A stretch of 64,000 bases of DNA from CAYRHJ01 sp964424105 (GCA_964424105.1 CAYRHJ010000038.1:62001-126000), one strand, 5' to 3'. Shown: positions 7,833 to 17,439, counted from the stretch's first letter. Numbers and translations: made by a program. Notes: generated by a model from the letters alone, not told the origin.

Positions 7833-8084
7833 CCGTGCGAGTTCGCGTCACCAGATGTTCATCAACGGCGGGATTGGTCGGTATACCGAAAGATATCGAT
7901 GATAAATTTAGCCGAAAAAACATTGATTCTGAGAATCGAATTCTGTTAGACTCGGAGGTTGAAGCGTGACACGAACGGATGGAGGGAGACATGACCTGGT
8001 TCAAACGCACGTCGCTCGGCCCCATGCAGCCGTTCTGGCATTCAACCATTTAGCCGTTTCTCTAAATTCGCTGCGCTGCTCATT

Positions 8085-11000
8085 TTGACGCTGGTCACAC
8101 ATCGCGGGGCCGACGTTTTCAGCCAGGAGATCGACTCGACTACGAAACAGATCGCGCGGGAATCGGAGTCGACGGCGGCGGACGGCGCGTGGCGACATGT
8201 CATGGTCAGGGATGGAATTCTCGTTTGGTTTGAAACTCCCCGCGAAATCCGAAACCGAACGACGCAATACGGGAGTCGAAAGAACACCTCGATTCTTGAT
8301 GAGGACGAACTGACGAGGGTTGAAGTCCTCGCGGTGCTTTGGTGGAACGAGGGTGATCGGCAGTGGTGGCTACATGAAGACGGGGACTTGGCACGCTCCG
8401 TCGAGAAGCTTGAATCCTTCGGAATGCACGTAGACGGGATCGTGAACGATCCCGCGTTTCAAGAGTCGGTCGAAGATTCATCCGCATCGCGATCTCACGC
8501 AAGCTCCGGGCAAAAGAGCAATGGGATCTGGCAGTCGCTTCGCGGCGATGCGGTCGCGGTGCTGCCGAAGGGTCTTTCAGTTTATCTGCGATCGCTATCA
8601 GGAGCAGCAGACGACGCACTCAATCCTCTTGAGGCAAACGCCGGCTTTGCATTGGCTTCAGGGGGTGGCTACACTTGCTGCCGGACGACCTTTGATCCGG
8701 ATTGCCTGGAAGACGTCATCATCTATTCAAATACAGACGCCCCGTTCTTCGCCGTTCGTCCGATGAGTCCCAACAACTGCAACCCCATGCCGGATCCCTG
8801 TGATATTTGCGTCACCTGCTGCTTCGATCCGCCGAATCCGTGCGACGCCAAGGCATGCGCCAACCTGGCTTGCGTGACGGTCTATCCGACTAGCCCCTGC
8901 GATGACGGAAATGCCTGCACAGAAGGTGATACGTGTGTCCAAGGGATGTGTCAAAGCGGTGGGCCGATAGGATGCGGTAACGGCGACATGTGTACAATTG
9001 TTTTGGAATGCGACCCCGTTTTGGGTTGCCTGATCCTACCGGTCGACTGCGATGATGGGAATCCGTGCACGGAAGATAGCTGCGACCCGCTGACCGGTTG
9101 TATAAACGATCCAATCGCTTGCGATGACGGGGACGCGTGCACGAACGACAGTTGCGATCCGCTAAGCGGCTGTGTGTTCGATCCGGTTGACTGTGACGAC
9201 GGGTCGGTCTGCACGGACGATGTATGTCAATCCGGCATTTGCATGCACCCACCGGCCGCATGCGACGACGGCGACGCGTGCACCACGGATTCCTGCGCAG
9301 AGGAGATGTGCCAGCATGAGCCCCTTGACTGCGACGATGGGGACTCTTGCACCGATGACGCATGCCAATACGGGATATGCGCTCACACACCGAACGGGAA
9401 TCCGGGTTGCGACAACTGCCCCGGGGGGTGTGACGACGGAAATCAATGCACGGTTGACTCGTGCGAAAACGGCGAGTGTACATTCACGCAACATACTGGT
9501 GCGTGCAACGACGGGAATCCGTGCACGGGCAACGACACGTGTTCGAATGGGGCCTGCACCGGGACACCTCTGGATATCGATTGCGGGAGCGCGGGAGGGG
9601 GATGCCAAGGACCGCCCAACACCGGGGAGGCGGAGATTCCGGGGCCGTCGCCTCTCGTGGTCTGTGTGCCGGCGACACCCGGGACTCCAGCGCCGGTCAG
9701 CCTGTCCGTGGTGCATCGCATCGTCACGCATGATACGCCACGGACTCGCGATCTACATGGAGTGCTGAGGCTTTCGCACGTGAGCGGTGATCCAACGGTG
9801 GTGGACCTTCGTTTTGCCGGGGACCCGTATTCGCTGGACTCGCCGATCGCGGTCACTGAAACCGGTCACTCGGGCTGTGGGGACCACACCTGGCACTCGG
9901 GGGTCGTGGCCTTCGGGCTGATTCCCGTCAAAGCCGGGGAGGTGACCCTGAAGGCCCAGGTCGATCCGGACCCCGAGTGCTGCGAAGGGGACGGCGTGCC
10001 CACGGTCGAACCGACGATCCAGATCAAGGTGATCGAGGTCGATCTGGACGTCGCCGGAGTCGCGGAACAACAGGAAACCGCCCCACCTGGGGTCAAGGTG
10101 GCGGTCAACAATTATTTTCAGGAGGAAAAGGAGGACGGCGGCGGGAATCCCCAGCCCGACCACCTAGACGCGTCTCCGGTGTCGGGGGATGGGCTGCGGT
10201 TGGAGCTCGATGGCATGGAGCCGTGTTCATCGACGATCACGCCGGGGGACGATGCCTTCCTGGGCGATGCCACCATCACGCTGACGCAGACCGGGGGGAC
10301 GGGGTCGGTACGGGTGTTGGGGGTCCGTCCGCAAGCGACGGCGCCGTTTGACGATGACTGGGTGGAAGTGCCCTTGGGTACCAATCTGCGTGATGATTAC
10401 TATCTGTCGAGCGGCGTGTACAATACTTTCGAATGCTACATTGAGGGCGTCGCTCCGGGGCCGGTGGAACTGACGCTGACCCTTGAGCGCGAGGGTGCCG
10501 TGTGCGTGGATAAGGTTCTGCTGAACGTGGTGGAGTATCGGGTGGTCGAACTGCGATACAAGACGTTCATCGCGTGCAACGCGGTGACAACGGGGTCGAT
10601 CCCCGGTGTGTCGGACTGGTTCAGGGGCGATGATCGCAACTTCAGCTATATTGCCGCAAGCAGCCGGAGCGATCAGTCTTACTACTTGACGATCGGGCCG
10701 ACGATGCCGGATGGCCCGGTACTGGACGTGGCCCGCAAGGAGGGATTCGGGGCCACTGAAGGTTATAATGACGAGCCGGCCAACGTGGCGCCGTGTCCGG
10801 CGGGTCAGGTGTGTCCCAGCTATTGCACGACGTGTCTGTTGCCGGGGGCGGTCTGGCAATGCAACATGACGGCGATGGCGGGTCAGAGCGGCAACGTCCT
10901 GTCCGGCGAGTTCGAGCGTCTGAACGTCGCCCACGGAGAGTTTCGGCTGGACCTGGTGGGCTACAACCCGTGCGTAGGGTTCGCACCGGCGATCGATGCG

Positions 11001-11288
11001 CATCTCGTCTTCGTGTTTCGGCAGCAATATGACCCGACGACGGGCGTGCTGGGGCCAATGGAATGGCGGATCGACCCCAGTTGGCATGACGAATTTCCGT
11101 GGCACGAGATGTATCTCAACGGCGTGCAGGTTTACACATTCGATCCATGTATCCATCCGGGCGGACCGGACCCAGGTCTCCTGGTTGACGATGATGGTCA
11201 GACACCTGAGACTGACGCGGACATCAATCTTCCGGATGAAAATCAGGAGGAGAACGCGCACTTGGAACAGTGGCACGAGGTACCGTGA
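8085..11288 (+). CDS. Large secreted Cys-rich repeat protein (CDDG-CT repeats)
   Basis: I do not recognise a catalytic domain in this 1067-aa protein. Residues ~265-495 hold about ten Cys-rich units of the form CDDGNxCTxDxCxxxxGC, similar to repeats in secreted proteins of planctomycetes and myxobacteria and in slime-mould CTDC proteins. They are probably disulfide- or Ca-stabilised. The rest is Gly/Pro-rich beta-type sequence with acidic stretches. The start is uncertain: TTG 8085 has no clear ribosome site. A strong site (GGAGGGAG, 7981-7988) precedes ATG 7991 in another frame, which stops at 8053. In the main frame, sequence upstream of 8085 encodes a signal-peptide-like FAALLILTLVTH run, so the 5' end may carry a frameshift. 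It lies 14 bp before the next gene. Confidence 0.75.
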   Translation: MTLVTHRGADVFSQEIDSTTKQIARESESTAADGAWRHVMVRDGILVWFETPREIRNRTTQYGSRKNTSILDEDELTRVEVLAVLWWNEGDRQWWLHEDGDLARSVEKLESFGMHVDGIVNDPAFQESVEDSSASRSHASSGQKSNGIWQSLRGDAVAVLPKGLSVYLRSLSGAADDALNPLEANAGFALASGGGYTCCRTTFDPDCLEDVIIYSNTDAPFFAVRPMSPNNCNPMPDPCDICVTCCFDPPNPCDAKACANLACVTVYPTSPCDDGNACTEGDTCVQGMCQSGGPIGCGNGDMCTIVLECDPVLGCLILPVDCDDGNPCTEDSCDPLTGCINDPIACDDGDACTNDSCDPLSGCVFDPVDCDDGSVCTDDVCQSGICMHPPAACDDGDACTTDSCAEEMCQHEPLDCDDGDSCTDDACQYGICAHTPNGNPGCDNCPGGCDDGNQCTVDSCENGECTFTQHTGACNDGNPCTGNDTCSNGACTGTPLDIDCGSAGGGCQGPPNTGEAEIPGPSPLVVCVPATPGTPAPVSLSVVHRIVTHDTPRTRDLHGVLRLSHVSGDPTVVDLRFAGDPYSLDSPIAVTETGHSGCGDHTWHSGVVAFGLIPVKAGEVTLKAQVDPDPECCEGDGVPTVEPTIQIKVIEVDLDVAGVAEQQETAPPGVKVAVNNYFQEEKEDGGGNPQPDHLDASPVSGDGLRLELDGMEPCSSTITPGDDAFLGDATITLTQTGGTGSVRVLGVRPQATAPFDDDWVEVPLGTNLRDDYYLSSGVYNTFECYIEGVAPGPVELTLTLEREGAVCVDKVLLNVVEYRVVELRYKTFIACNAVTTGSIPGVSDWFRGDDRNFSYIAASSRSDQSYYLTIGPTMPDGPVLDVARKEGFGATEGYNDEPANVAPCPAGQVCPSYCTTCLLPGAVWQCNMTAMAGQSGNVLSGEFERLNVAHGEFRLDLVGYNPCVGFAPAIDAHLVFVFRQQYDPTTGVLGPMEWRIDPSWHDEFPWHEMYLNGVQVYTFDPCIHPGGPDPGLLVDDDGQTPETDADINLPDENQEENAHLEQWHEVP

Positions 11289-11302
11289 GTGAGGGTTCTG
11301 CA

Positions 11303-12370
11303 ATGAAATGCCCAAGGAACATCTGGAAGTGTCGGCCGTTTCTAACGAGCTTGGCGGCGTTTATGGTCCTGTCAAACGGGCGTTTGTTCGCGCAGGAACC
11401 GCGTCAGGACGTTGAGGGACTGATTGAAGACTTCATGGCCACGGCGGATCGCGGGCCGCAGCAGAAGCTGTACGCCATGCCAACGGAGGAGCTTCTTGCT
11501 CAGCTTGCGCCCTTAATGCGTGAGGATCCACGCTTTACAGAAGCGGGTAGTACATGGAAAATGGTTGGATACCGAGCTCTTGTGCGACATGAAGCTGAGA
11601 AACACAAACTGGGCCGGGAACTACTGATCGAGGGATTATCCGATTCGAGCGACTCGATCAGCCGGATGTGCCTGGAACGAATTATCAATCATCTTCCCCC
11701 TGGAGATTACCCAGATTTGCGCGCGGCGGTTCGCAAACTGTGGGACGCTGCCCGAATCGAAAACCTGTCCATGGTATCAGCGTACCCGGAGGACGAGTAT
11801 GCTCCGTTGCGGACCGTGATACTAAATGCCGGTCTCGAGCTCGGTGTAGTGGGCCGCGATGCCGGGTTGCAGTTGCTTCTGGGAATCGTTGATAATCAGA
11901 ACCTTCCACCATCCTTTCGCATTGCGGCGGCAGGCCGCGTCATGGCACAACTCGGCCTCAGAAGCGGCCTCGATTACTTCAAGGACGCGGATGCGGAGGT
12001 AGTGGAAGGAATTGTCAGAGACCTCGTCTCGCAGGCCGGTAAGAACGGTGCATTTAGAGGGGACGAACTGAAGCAGTCGGCGGCGCGGGCATTCGTTCTG
12101 GAGTTGATGACGCACGAGAATGCAAACGCTCGGAAGTTGGCACTTCAGGCTTTGGTCTGGGTGTTCGGTTGGGACTGGGTGACTATCCGTTCGGCAGAGG
12201 ACTATGAGATCAATCCGACGGTTGAGAGCGCCGTCCGTCGCATGGCCACGAATGATCCGGATGCCGAACTGCGCAAACAGGCCGCCGAGTTTCTCGCTGA
12301 TGCGGAATCCAAGCTCGACCGCGCAGCTGAAAACATCCTTCGCGAGCGCCAAGCACAAAATGACGAGTGA
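11303..12370 (+). CDS. Secreted alpha-helical (HEAT-like) protein
   Basis: This is a 355-aa protein with a signal peptide (basic start, LTSLAAFMVL core, cleavage near FAQE). The mature part is helical, with repeated ~35-40-residue helix pairs such as FRIAAAGRVMAQLGL and ARKLALQALVWVFG that resemble HEAT/ARM scaffolds. No catalytic motif is seen. The ATG at 11303 is chosen because it begins a proper signal peptide; the frame stays open to 11270 inside the previous gene's end. It is probably co-transcribed with the Cys-rich protein upstream. Its 3' half is antisense to the nonsense tail of the truncated iorA frame. Confidence 0.7.
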   Translation: MKCPRNIWKCRPFLTSLAAFMVLSNGRLFAQEPRQDVEGLIEDFMATADRGPQQKLYAMPTEELLAQLAPLMREDPRFTEAGSTWKMVGYRALVRHEAEKHKLGRELLIEGLSDSSDSISRMCLERIINHLPPGDYPDLRAAVRKLWDAARIENLSMVSAYPEDEYAPLRTVILNAGLELGVVGRDAGLQLLLGIVDNQNLPPSFRIAAAGRVMAQLGLRSGLDYFKDADAEVVEGIVRDLVSQAGKNGAFRGDELKQSAARAFVLELMTHENANARKLALQALVWVFGWDWVTIRSAEDYEINPTVESAVRRMATNDPDAELRKQAAEFLADAESKLDRAAENILRERQAQNDE

Positions 12371-13540
12371 GCATCGCCCAGCGGCAGCGGGAGGCTCGCG
12401 AGCGCGCGGCCGAAACAAATAAGACGACGCAAGACGACGAGAACAGTTCGCCATAAACATGTCGTGACAGACCCGGCCTCGCCCCTTGGAAACGGAAGCA
12501 TCCGCCTGGACATCTACGCCTTCGGCAACGGGTGCACGCAGGTTGCGGCTCGACTGTCCCAGCGCGAGCCGGACGATCTCCGTGGTCAATTCGCCCTGTG
12601 GCGGCAGCGTGCCGTCGAGCTTGCCGCGAATCCGCTTGCCCGGCACACCGAGCAAGCCGACCAACTCTCGCTCGACGATCGGAAAACCTTCTTCAAGGAC
12701 GGTGACCGTCTCGCAGTGATCGACCAACACACGCACCAGGGCGACCGGCACGGGATAGACGGTGATCTTCAGGATCGAACGGCTCGAGTCCGGCCCCAGC
12801 GCCTCGCAAAGGTAATTGTTCGCCAATCCGCAAGCGATGACGCCTTTCGATCCGCGCAGAGACAACTTGTTAAACGGCGAGTGCTGCGAGTATTCCAAAA
12901 ATTGCGGTTGCAGCGTCAACAGCCGGGCGTAGCGGCGACGGGCGTTGACCGGCAGCAGCGTCCAATCCCGCCAATCCTCGACGCGGCATCGCGCCATGCG
13001 TTCTACGGGAGGCGACGATTCGACGTTTGCCCGGCTATGAGCCAGCCGCGTCACCATCCGCACGAGCACGGGGATACCCAAACGCTCCGATAATGCGAAC
13101 GCCTCCCGCGTCATGTCGTACGCTTCCTGCTGATTGCTCGGCTCGAAGATCGGAATCTGTGCGAATTGCCCGTAGAAACGGGTGTCTTGCTCGTTCTGCG
13201 ACGAGTGCATCCCCGGATCATCCGCCACCGTCACCACCAGGCCGCCGTTCGCACCGGTCAGCGCCGAACTCATGAACGGGTCAGCCGCGACGTTCAGCCC
13301 AACGTGCTTCATCGACACCAGCGCACGCTTGCCGACGTACGACATCCCCAGCGCTTCCTCGTAGGCGACCTTTTCGTTGGCCGACCACCGCGCGACGATC
13401 GACTGCTCCTGACGGGCGTACCGTTCAACGAATTCAAAGATCTCCGTCGCCGGCGTGCCGGGATAGGAAAACGCCCCGCCGATCCCCGCATGGATCGCGC
13501 CCAGCGCCACAGCCTCGTCACCCATCAGCAGCTCGGTCAT
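11822..13540 (-). pseudogene. iorA: Truncated indolepyruvate:ferredoxin oxidoreductase alpha subunit
   Basis: The first ~330 residues (13540 down to ~12550) clearly match IorA: MGDEAVALGAIHAGIGGAFSYPGTPATEI at the N-terminus, the HVGLNVAADP and DDPGMHSSQNEQDTR segments, and the domain II end GKLDGTLPPQGELT. The family normally continues for ~250 more residues with a CPGCPHR segment, the TPP-binding domain and a ferredoxin domain; none of this is present. The frame stays open to 11822, but that part is antisense to the HEAT-like gene and has no homologous look. So the TPP active site and clusters are missing and the gene is probably a deletion remnant. No iorB is in the window. The breakpoint is near 12370-12540. 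Confidence 0.75.
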
Positions 13541-13734
13541 CGCCTCGCCTCGACTTTCACGGGAAACGCCGCCTCAATCGCTTCCCAGTACCGCCACAAC
13601 CACAACGCTCCGATTTTCGCTTTCGAACCGTCGACGCCGTTGCACGATCCGCTGTAGCCTCGCTGCCGCGACACGTGGTCTTCGAGCGCCGTCACGTTGA
13701 GCCTCGCAAGCTCCGTACCATGCCCAGCCTGCAA
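13537..13734 (-). CDS. Short unknown frame coupled to the iorA remnant
   Basis: This is a 65-aa frame starting at TTG, just after an in-frame TGA, and ending in an ATGA overlap with the iorA start. The peptide (ending WRYWEAIEAAFPVKVEARR) does not resemble a family I know. The tight overlap suggests it is the 3' end of a gene that once preceded iorA, with its front removed next to the repeat island. It may not be expressed. Confidence 0.3.
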   Translation of the reverse strand: MQAGHGTELARLNVTALEDHVSRQRGYSGSCNGVDGSKAKIGALWLWRYWEAIEAAFPVKVEARR

Positions 13735-13876
13735 GTCGACCGATACGATTCAAGCGAACATTTTCGGACCACCGCCGCTACGAGGACGCCGGCCCGCCGC
13801 ATCGCCGGGGCATTTCACACGCCGATCGCGTCATCTCACGCAGTTGGGGTCAGCCAATATCACGCAGGCAGCGTGG

Positions 13877-14034
13877 GGGGGTGCATCAGCCACCGCGCAG
13901 CGATGGGTGGGGTCTCGATGATCACGCCGAGATGGGTGGCCCACCTCCTTTGGAGGTGGGGTCTCGACGATCACGCCGAGATGGGTGGCCCACCTCCTTT
14001 GGAGGTGGGGTCTCGACGATCGGAGTTCGTAAAA
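13877..14034 (+). repeat. Repeat island with a 49-bp tandem unit
   Basis: A variant palindrome (13881-13916) is followed by two exact 49-bp units (13920-13968 and 13969-14017), each beginning GATCACGCCGAGATGG and carrying the CACCTCC hairpin. A partial third start follows. There are no unique spacers, so this is not a CRISPR. Confidence 0.85.
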
Positions 14035-14097
14035 TCCGGGACACGCAAGTTCGTAGGGCGCGTTTCACCCGCCCCTTTCCAGCCCCGCGATCACGTC

Positions 14098-14236
14098 ATT
14101 TACGAGCCGCGAGCGCGAAGCGAGCGGGCGCCACATTCCGTCATTCCACCGAAAGCCGGAATCCAGAAAACTCCTGATGCCTGTTCCGCTGGTCGGGTGG
14201 CCCACCTCCTTTGGAGGTGGGGTCTCGATGATCAGG
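14098..14236. repeat. Cluster of three dispersed repeats
   Basis: In order: an inverted copy of the GCGAGCGCGAAGCGAGC repeat (14100-14128), a REP-like palindrome with a degraded left arm (14138-14166), and a CACCTCC hairpin (14201-14221). They fill the space between the iorA remnant and the TM2 gene. From 13735 to 14253 I see no other gene. Confidence 0.7.
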
Positions 14237-14253
14237 GTGGGATATTGGCTCCG

Positions 14254-14694
14254 TTAAGCGAACGCGGGAATTTCCAAAACCGTTCGGCAGCGTGGGCACG
14301 CGTAGTTCGAGCCTACGGCATGAACCGGAACCTGCATTGGACCGCCGCATTGCGTGCAAAAGACCACGCGATAACCGGGACTGGCTGCATCGTGACCGGT
14401 CGCCGGCGGCATCGGTTTGGCTACGGGTTGACCATAGGCAGCCACGCCGGGACGCGGTGGCGGCGGGGGATGCACCGGACCCTGACTTCGACCCCGATAA
14501 AAGGACATGATTTCCTCGTTGGCTTCTCGCACCATGCTCGGCACCAGGAATAAATCGATGAGCCAGCCGATTCCCAACAAACCACCGGTCAAGAACCAGA
14601 GCACGCCGGTCCCGATTCGGCCACAATAGAATCGATGAGCCCCCGCCCAGCCGAAGAAAATACAGAGCAAATAGGCCTCCAGCGTGGTTCTCAT
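14254..14694 (-). CDS. TM2-domain membrane protein with C-terminal zinc ribbon
   Basis: This 146-aa protein begins with a TM2 domain: MRTTLEAYLLCIFFGWAGAH, then RFYCGRIGTGVLWFLTGGLLGIGWLIDLF, two membrane helices with the conserved GxHRFY turn. A Pro-rich linker leads to a zinc ribbon with two CxxC knuckles (CTQCGG and CPRCR). The ATG at 14694 is chosen because it starts the TM2 domain; the longer frame from 14823 adds a non-homologous leader. The TM2 family has no settled biochemical role; the ribbon probably binds Zn in the cytoplasm. It stands alone between repeats and the phosphodiesterase gene. Confidence 0.85.
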   Translation of the reverse strand: MRTTLEAYLLCIFFGWAGAHRFYCGRIGTGVLWFLTGGLLGIGWLIDLFLVPSMVREANEEIMSFYRGRSQGPVHPPPPPRPGVAAYGQPVAKPMPPATGHDAASPGYRVVFCTQCGGPMQVPVHAVGSNYACPRCRTVLEIPAFA

Positions 14695-14982
14695 GACGCA
14701 GACCCTCCCGTTCGGGTAGGCAACCGCCCTCCCAACCGATATTCGCAAGCCACACGCGATTATTCCGCCTGCGTGGATGTTTCCCAGTCCGACGAATTCA
14801 GACAATCCATATTTGTCGGCCAAGCCGGTTGACCGTCAAGTTTCTGTATCATCGTTCATACTTCGCGAGTGACCGGACAGGTTGGCCACAAAATCACCGG
14901 TACGAGGGCATCGTGGCAGCGCGGCCCACTGCGCCGACGATTATTGACGGCGTGATCGTCGTCCGTCGCCTTGCACCTCAAT

Positions 14983-16377
14983 TCACGCGATCAAGGATCG
15001 TCCGCGAGCGTGCAGGGGTTGGGGGATTCCCAGCATTTCCAATATCGTCGGTGCAACGTCATACAGCGTCGCATTGTCCAGACGACCGCGTGTCGGCAGT
15101 GACGGGTGTGACAGGACGTACAATCCTTGCTGGGCGTGGTTAGCATCATCCGGGCCCGTGTCGTTCTCGAATGTGTAAATCGAATCGTGCCCGAGTGAAC
15201 CCACGCTCCGCCAGGCCAGCTCACCCAATATGCAGATCAAGTCCGGCGCCACACCGTTTACTTGCTGATACAAGTCTTCCGGTCGATGGGCCACGTTCTT
15301 CATCGGGCGACCCTGATGGTCTTCCAAAGCCTCCAGCTTCGATTTGATCTCGTTGCGAACTCGCTCGTAATCGGCCCGATCCACCACGCCTCGCGGCTCG
15401 CGCCCGCGCACGTTCAAAAACAGCCGCCCATAGTAGCCCCCGTCGCCCCAAGCCGTCGTCCGTTCCCAATCGACCTGTTCCGGGTCCCATTTCTGGCCGG
15501 GCGCCGGTTTCGACTTCAGCGTCAGGTATCCCTCTTTCATGAGCCATGAATTCAAGCAAAACCCACCGACCATGACTCGAGCGCCGTGATCGCTCACCAA
15601 CCAGACCGCCGTCCGTTCCAGATCCATCAAGCTTAACGTCTCGCCGATCAGGGTATCGACGTGCACGTAATAATCCAAGATGGCATTCTCGAACGGATTG
15701 CCCGGCACATAACGATGATGGACCGGATCCATGCAGCTCCAGAATCCATGATGAATCCGATCCACACCCATTTCGACCATGAAAAACAAATCCCAAGGCC
15801 TGCTCCTCAGCAACTTGTTCACGACCTGAAACCGCCGGTCTGTCATGATGTAAATCTGGTCGAGGAGCCACCGCTTGTCATCCGTACGGAAATTCCGCAC
15901 GTCGACCATGTATTCACCCACCCAATCGGCGATGTCGCGTTTCAATTCCGGTGGCCAGGTGTATTCCGCGTCGATCGATGGAGTCAGAAAACTGGTAATC
16001 AGCGATCCGTTGATCGGCTTGGTGATGGGATAGGTGCCGGGCACGCCCACGATGATGGACGGTCGATCATGCTCCGTCAGGATGTTCCACAGCCGTTTCT
16101 CGCGGACGGCCAACGACGTAGCGATGGAAAGCTTGTCGTAGCTGTGATCCGCCCGATTTCGGAATCCGTAAATGCCCAGACGACCCGGGTCGCAGCTAGA
16201 CGTCATGCACGACCAGGCCGGCACGGTGATCGGTGGAATACAACTGGTCAGGTGGCCATATGTGCCCGACGCGACCAGACGACGGATGTTCGGCAGCCGG
16301 TCCAGCCAACGGTCGAAAACCAGCGAGGGCTCGGCGCAATCCAGCCCGAAAACAGCAACTTTTTCGATCGTGTGCAT
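14983..16377 (-). CDS. Alkaline phosphatase-superfamily phosphodiesterase
   Basis: This 464-aa protein belongs to the type I phosphodiesterase/nucleotide pyrophosphatase branch of the alkaline phosphatase superfamily, often annotated as a nucleotide pyrophosphatase. The metal-binding start VFGLDCAEP (Asp13), the nucleophile region IPPITVPAWSCM (Thr51) and the later SDHGA motif near residue 268 are visible. No signal peptide is seen, so it is probably cytoplasmic. It lies 12 bp after nrnA and is the third gene of the sat-nrnA group. That suggests, but does not prove, a role in nucleotide or sulfonucleotide turnover. The substrate is unknown. Confidence 0.8.
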   Translation of the reverse strand: MHTIEKVAVFGLDCAEPSLVFDRWLDRLPNIRRLVASGTYGHLTSCIPPITVPAWSCMTSSCDPGRLGIYGFRNRADHSYDKLSIATSLAVREKRLWNILTEHDRPSIIVGVPGTYPITKPINGSLITSFLTPSIDAEYTWPPELKRDIADWVGEYMVDVRNFRTDDKRWLLDQIYIMTDRRFQVVNKLLRSRPWDLFFMVEMGVDRIHHGFWSCMDPVHHRYVPGNPFENAILDYYVHVDTLIGETLSLMDLERTAVWLVSDHGARVMVGGFCLNSWLMKEGYLTLKSKPAPGQKWDPEQVDWERTTAWGDGGYYGRLFLNVRGREPRGVVDRADYERVRNEIKSKLEALEDHQGRPMKNVAHRPEDLYQQVNGVAPDLICILGELAWRSVGSLGHDSIYTFENDTGPDDANHAQQGLYVLSHPSLPTRGRLDNATLYDVAPTILEMLGIPQPLHARGRSLIA

Positions 16378-16389
16378 GCGGCCAAAACG

Positions 16390-17439
16390 TTAGCCGTGCG
16401 AGCCTCGATTGTCGAGCAGTGTGGTCGCCATCGTGATGACCCGATCGGTGACTTGGTCGATCGCACCGTCGACGATCGCCCCCGCAGCCGTCTCGTGCCC
16501 CCCGCCACCCAATTCCGTGGCCAATCCCAACACGTGAATTCCCTGTTCGCCCCGCAAATTCAATCGGATTCGCCCCGGTTTACCTTCGGTCAGCAGCACG
16601 GCTACTTGGATGCCCTGAATGCACCTTGGTATGGTCACCTGGTCATCGATGTCCGATGCGCTGCACCCGCTGCCGGTCAATTCTTCGTAGGAGACCGCGC
16701 TATAGGCGATTCGGCCGTCCGCCACGATCCGCGTGTTGTCATGGATGACGCGACTCAGCGCGAATTCACTGCGCGATTGGCTGCGGCAGAGTCGCTCGCC
16801 GATCTCGCCAACGTCTGCTCCACTTTTCACCAGGTCCGCCGCAGCCTGAAGCGCCGAAGCCGAGGTCGTCGGCAACGAAAAGCCAACGGTGTCGCTATGA
16901 ATCCCGGCATACAGAAGTGATGCCGTAAGCGCCGGGATAGGCCGACCGGCGAAACGGATCAGTCGATGGACCAATTCCGCCGCGCTGCCGCAATTGGAAT
17001 CAACCCAGTTGATCGTACCGAACCGTGCATTGGAAATATGGTGATCGATATTGATCAGCGGTCGCCCGTCAAGCCAATCCTGCCCCAACGTCCGATCGAC
17101 GTTGCATCGGGCCAGCTTGGCCGTATCGACCACCACGAAACCGTCGGCCCGGCGGAAATCGTCCGGCGTCGCATCGACTGCGTCCACCCAGTCAGCCAGA
17201 AATTTCAATCGTTGCGACAGCGAACCCGCCGGCAGCGAAACCGGGGCCATTCGCCCACCCGTCCCCGGCCAAGTCATCGCCATCGAAAACATGGACGAAA
17301 GGCAATCCGCGTCCGGCCTGACGTGACCTAAAACCACCGGATGGTCCCACGATTCCAAGGTTGCCAACAGATCATCCGGAATCGCGGCCGAAGCGCGGTT
17401 CGCGATGACGTTCTCCCGCGTGGCCGACGAGTCGTTCAC
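16390..17439 (-). CDS. nrnA: DHH-family oligoribonuclease / pAp phosphatase (NrnA-like)
   Basis: This 349-aa protein has a DHH domain with HVRPDAD (39-45), the internal DHHISN motif near residue 130 and a C-terminal DHHA1 domain ending in a GGGGHETAAGA glycine-rich loop. NrnA proteins degrade short oligoribonucleotides and dephosphorylate 3'-phosphoadenosine 5'-phosphate (pAp), the by-product of PAPS-dependent sulfate reduction. Its GTG start overlaps the sat stop by GTGA, so the two are translationally coupled, which supports the pAp role. Metal-dependent cytoplasmic enzyme. Confidence 0.85.
   Translation of the reverse strand: MNDSSATRENVIANRASAAIPDDLLATLESWDHPVVLGHVRPDADCLSSMFSMAMTWPGTGGRMAPVSLPAGSLSQRLKFLADWVDAVDATPDDFRRADGFVVVDTAKLARCNVDRTLGQDWLDGRPLINIDHHISNARFGTINWVDSNCGSAAELVHRLIRFAGRPIPALTASLLYAGIHSDTVGFSLPTTSASALQAAADLVKSGADVGEIGERLCRSQSRSEFALSRVIHDNTRIVADGRIAYSAVSYEELTGSGCSASDIDDQVTIPRCIQGIQVAVLLTEGKPGRIRLNLRGEQGIHVLGLATELGGGGHETAAGAIVDGAIDQVTDRVITMATTLLDNRGSHG

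Larger units (their letters stand above)
7405..7994. other. Gene-free spacer filled with repeats
   Basis: Between the Ehr operon and the next gene I see no credible coding sequence. The spacer holds two CACCTCC-type palindromes, one variant palindrome (7695-7723), one MITE-like element and one REP-like palindrome (7756-7786). The short open frames here (for example 7603-7902) are made of repeat sequence. Confidence 0.7.

Noticed and set aside
7603..7902. 99-aa frame between hyfI and the secreted protein
   Set aside because: Made entirely of repeat and MITE-like sequence.
12464..13093. 209-aa plus-strand frame
   Set aside because: It is antisense to the recognisable IorA region and has no homologous look of its own.
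13920..14017. CRISPR array
   Set aside because: Only two 49-bp tandem units, with no unique spacers; the unit is a dispersed palindromic repeat.
15661..16920. 419-aa plus-strand frame
   Set aside because: It is antisense to the phosphodiesterase and NrnA genes, both of which have clear motifs.
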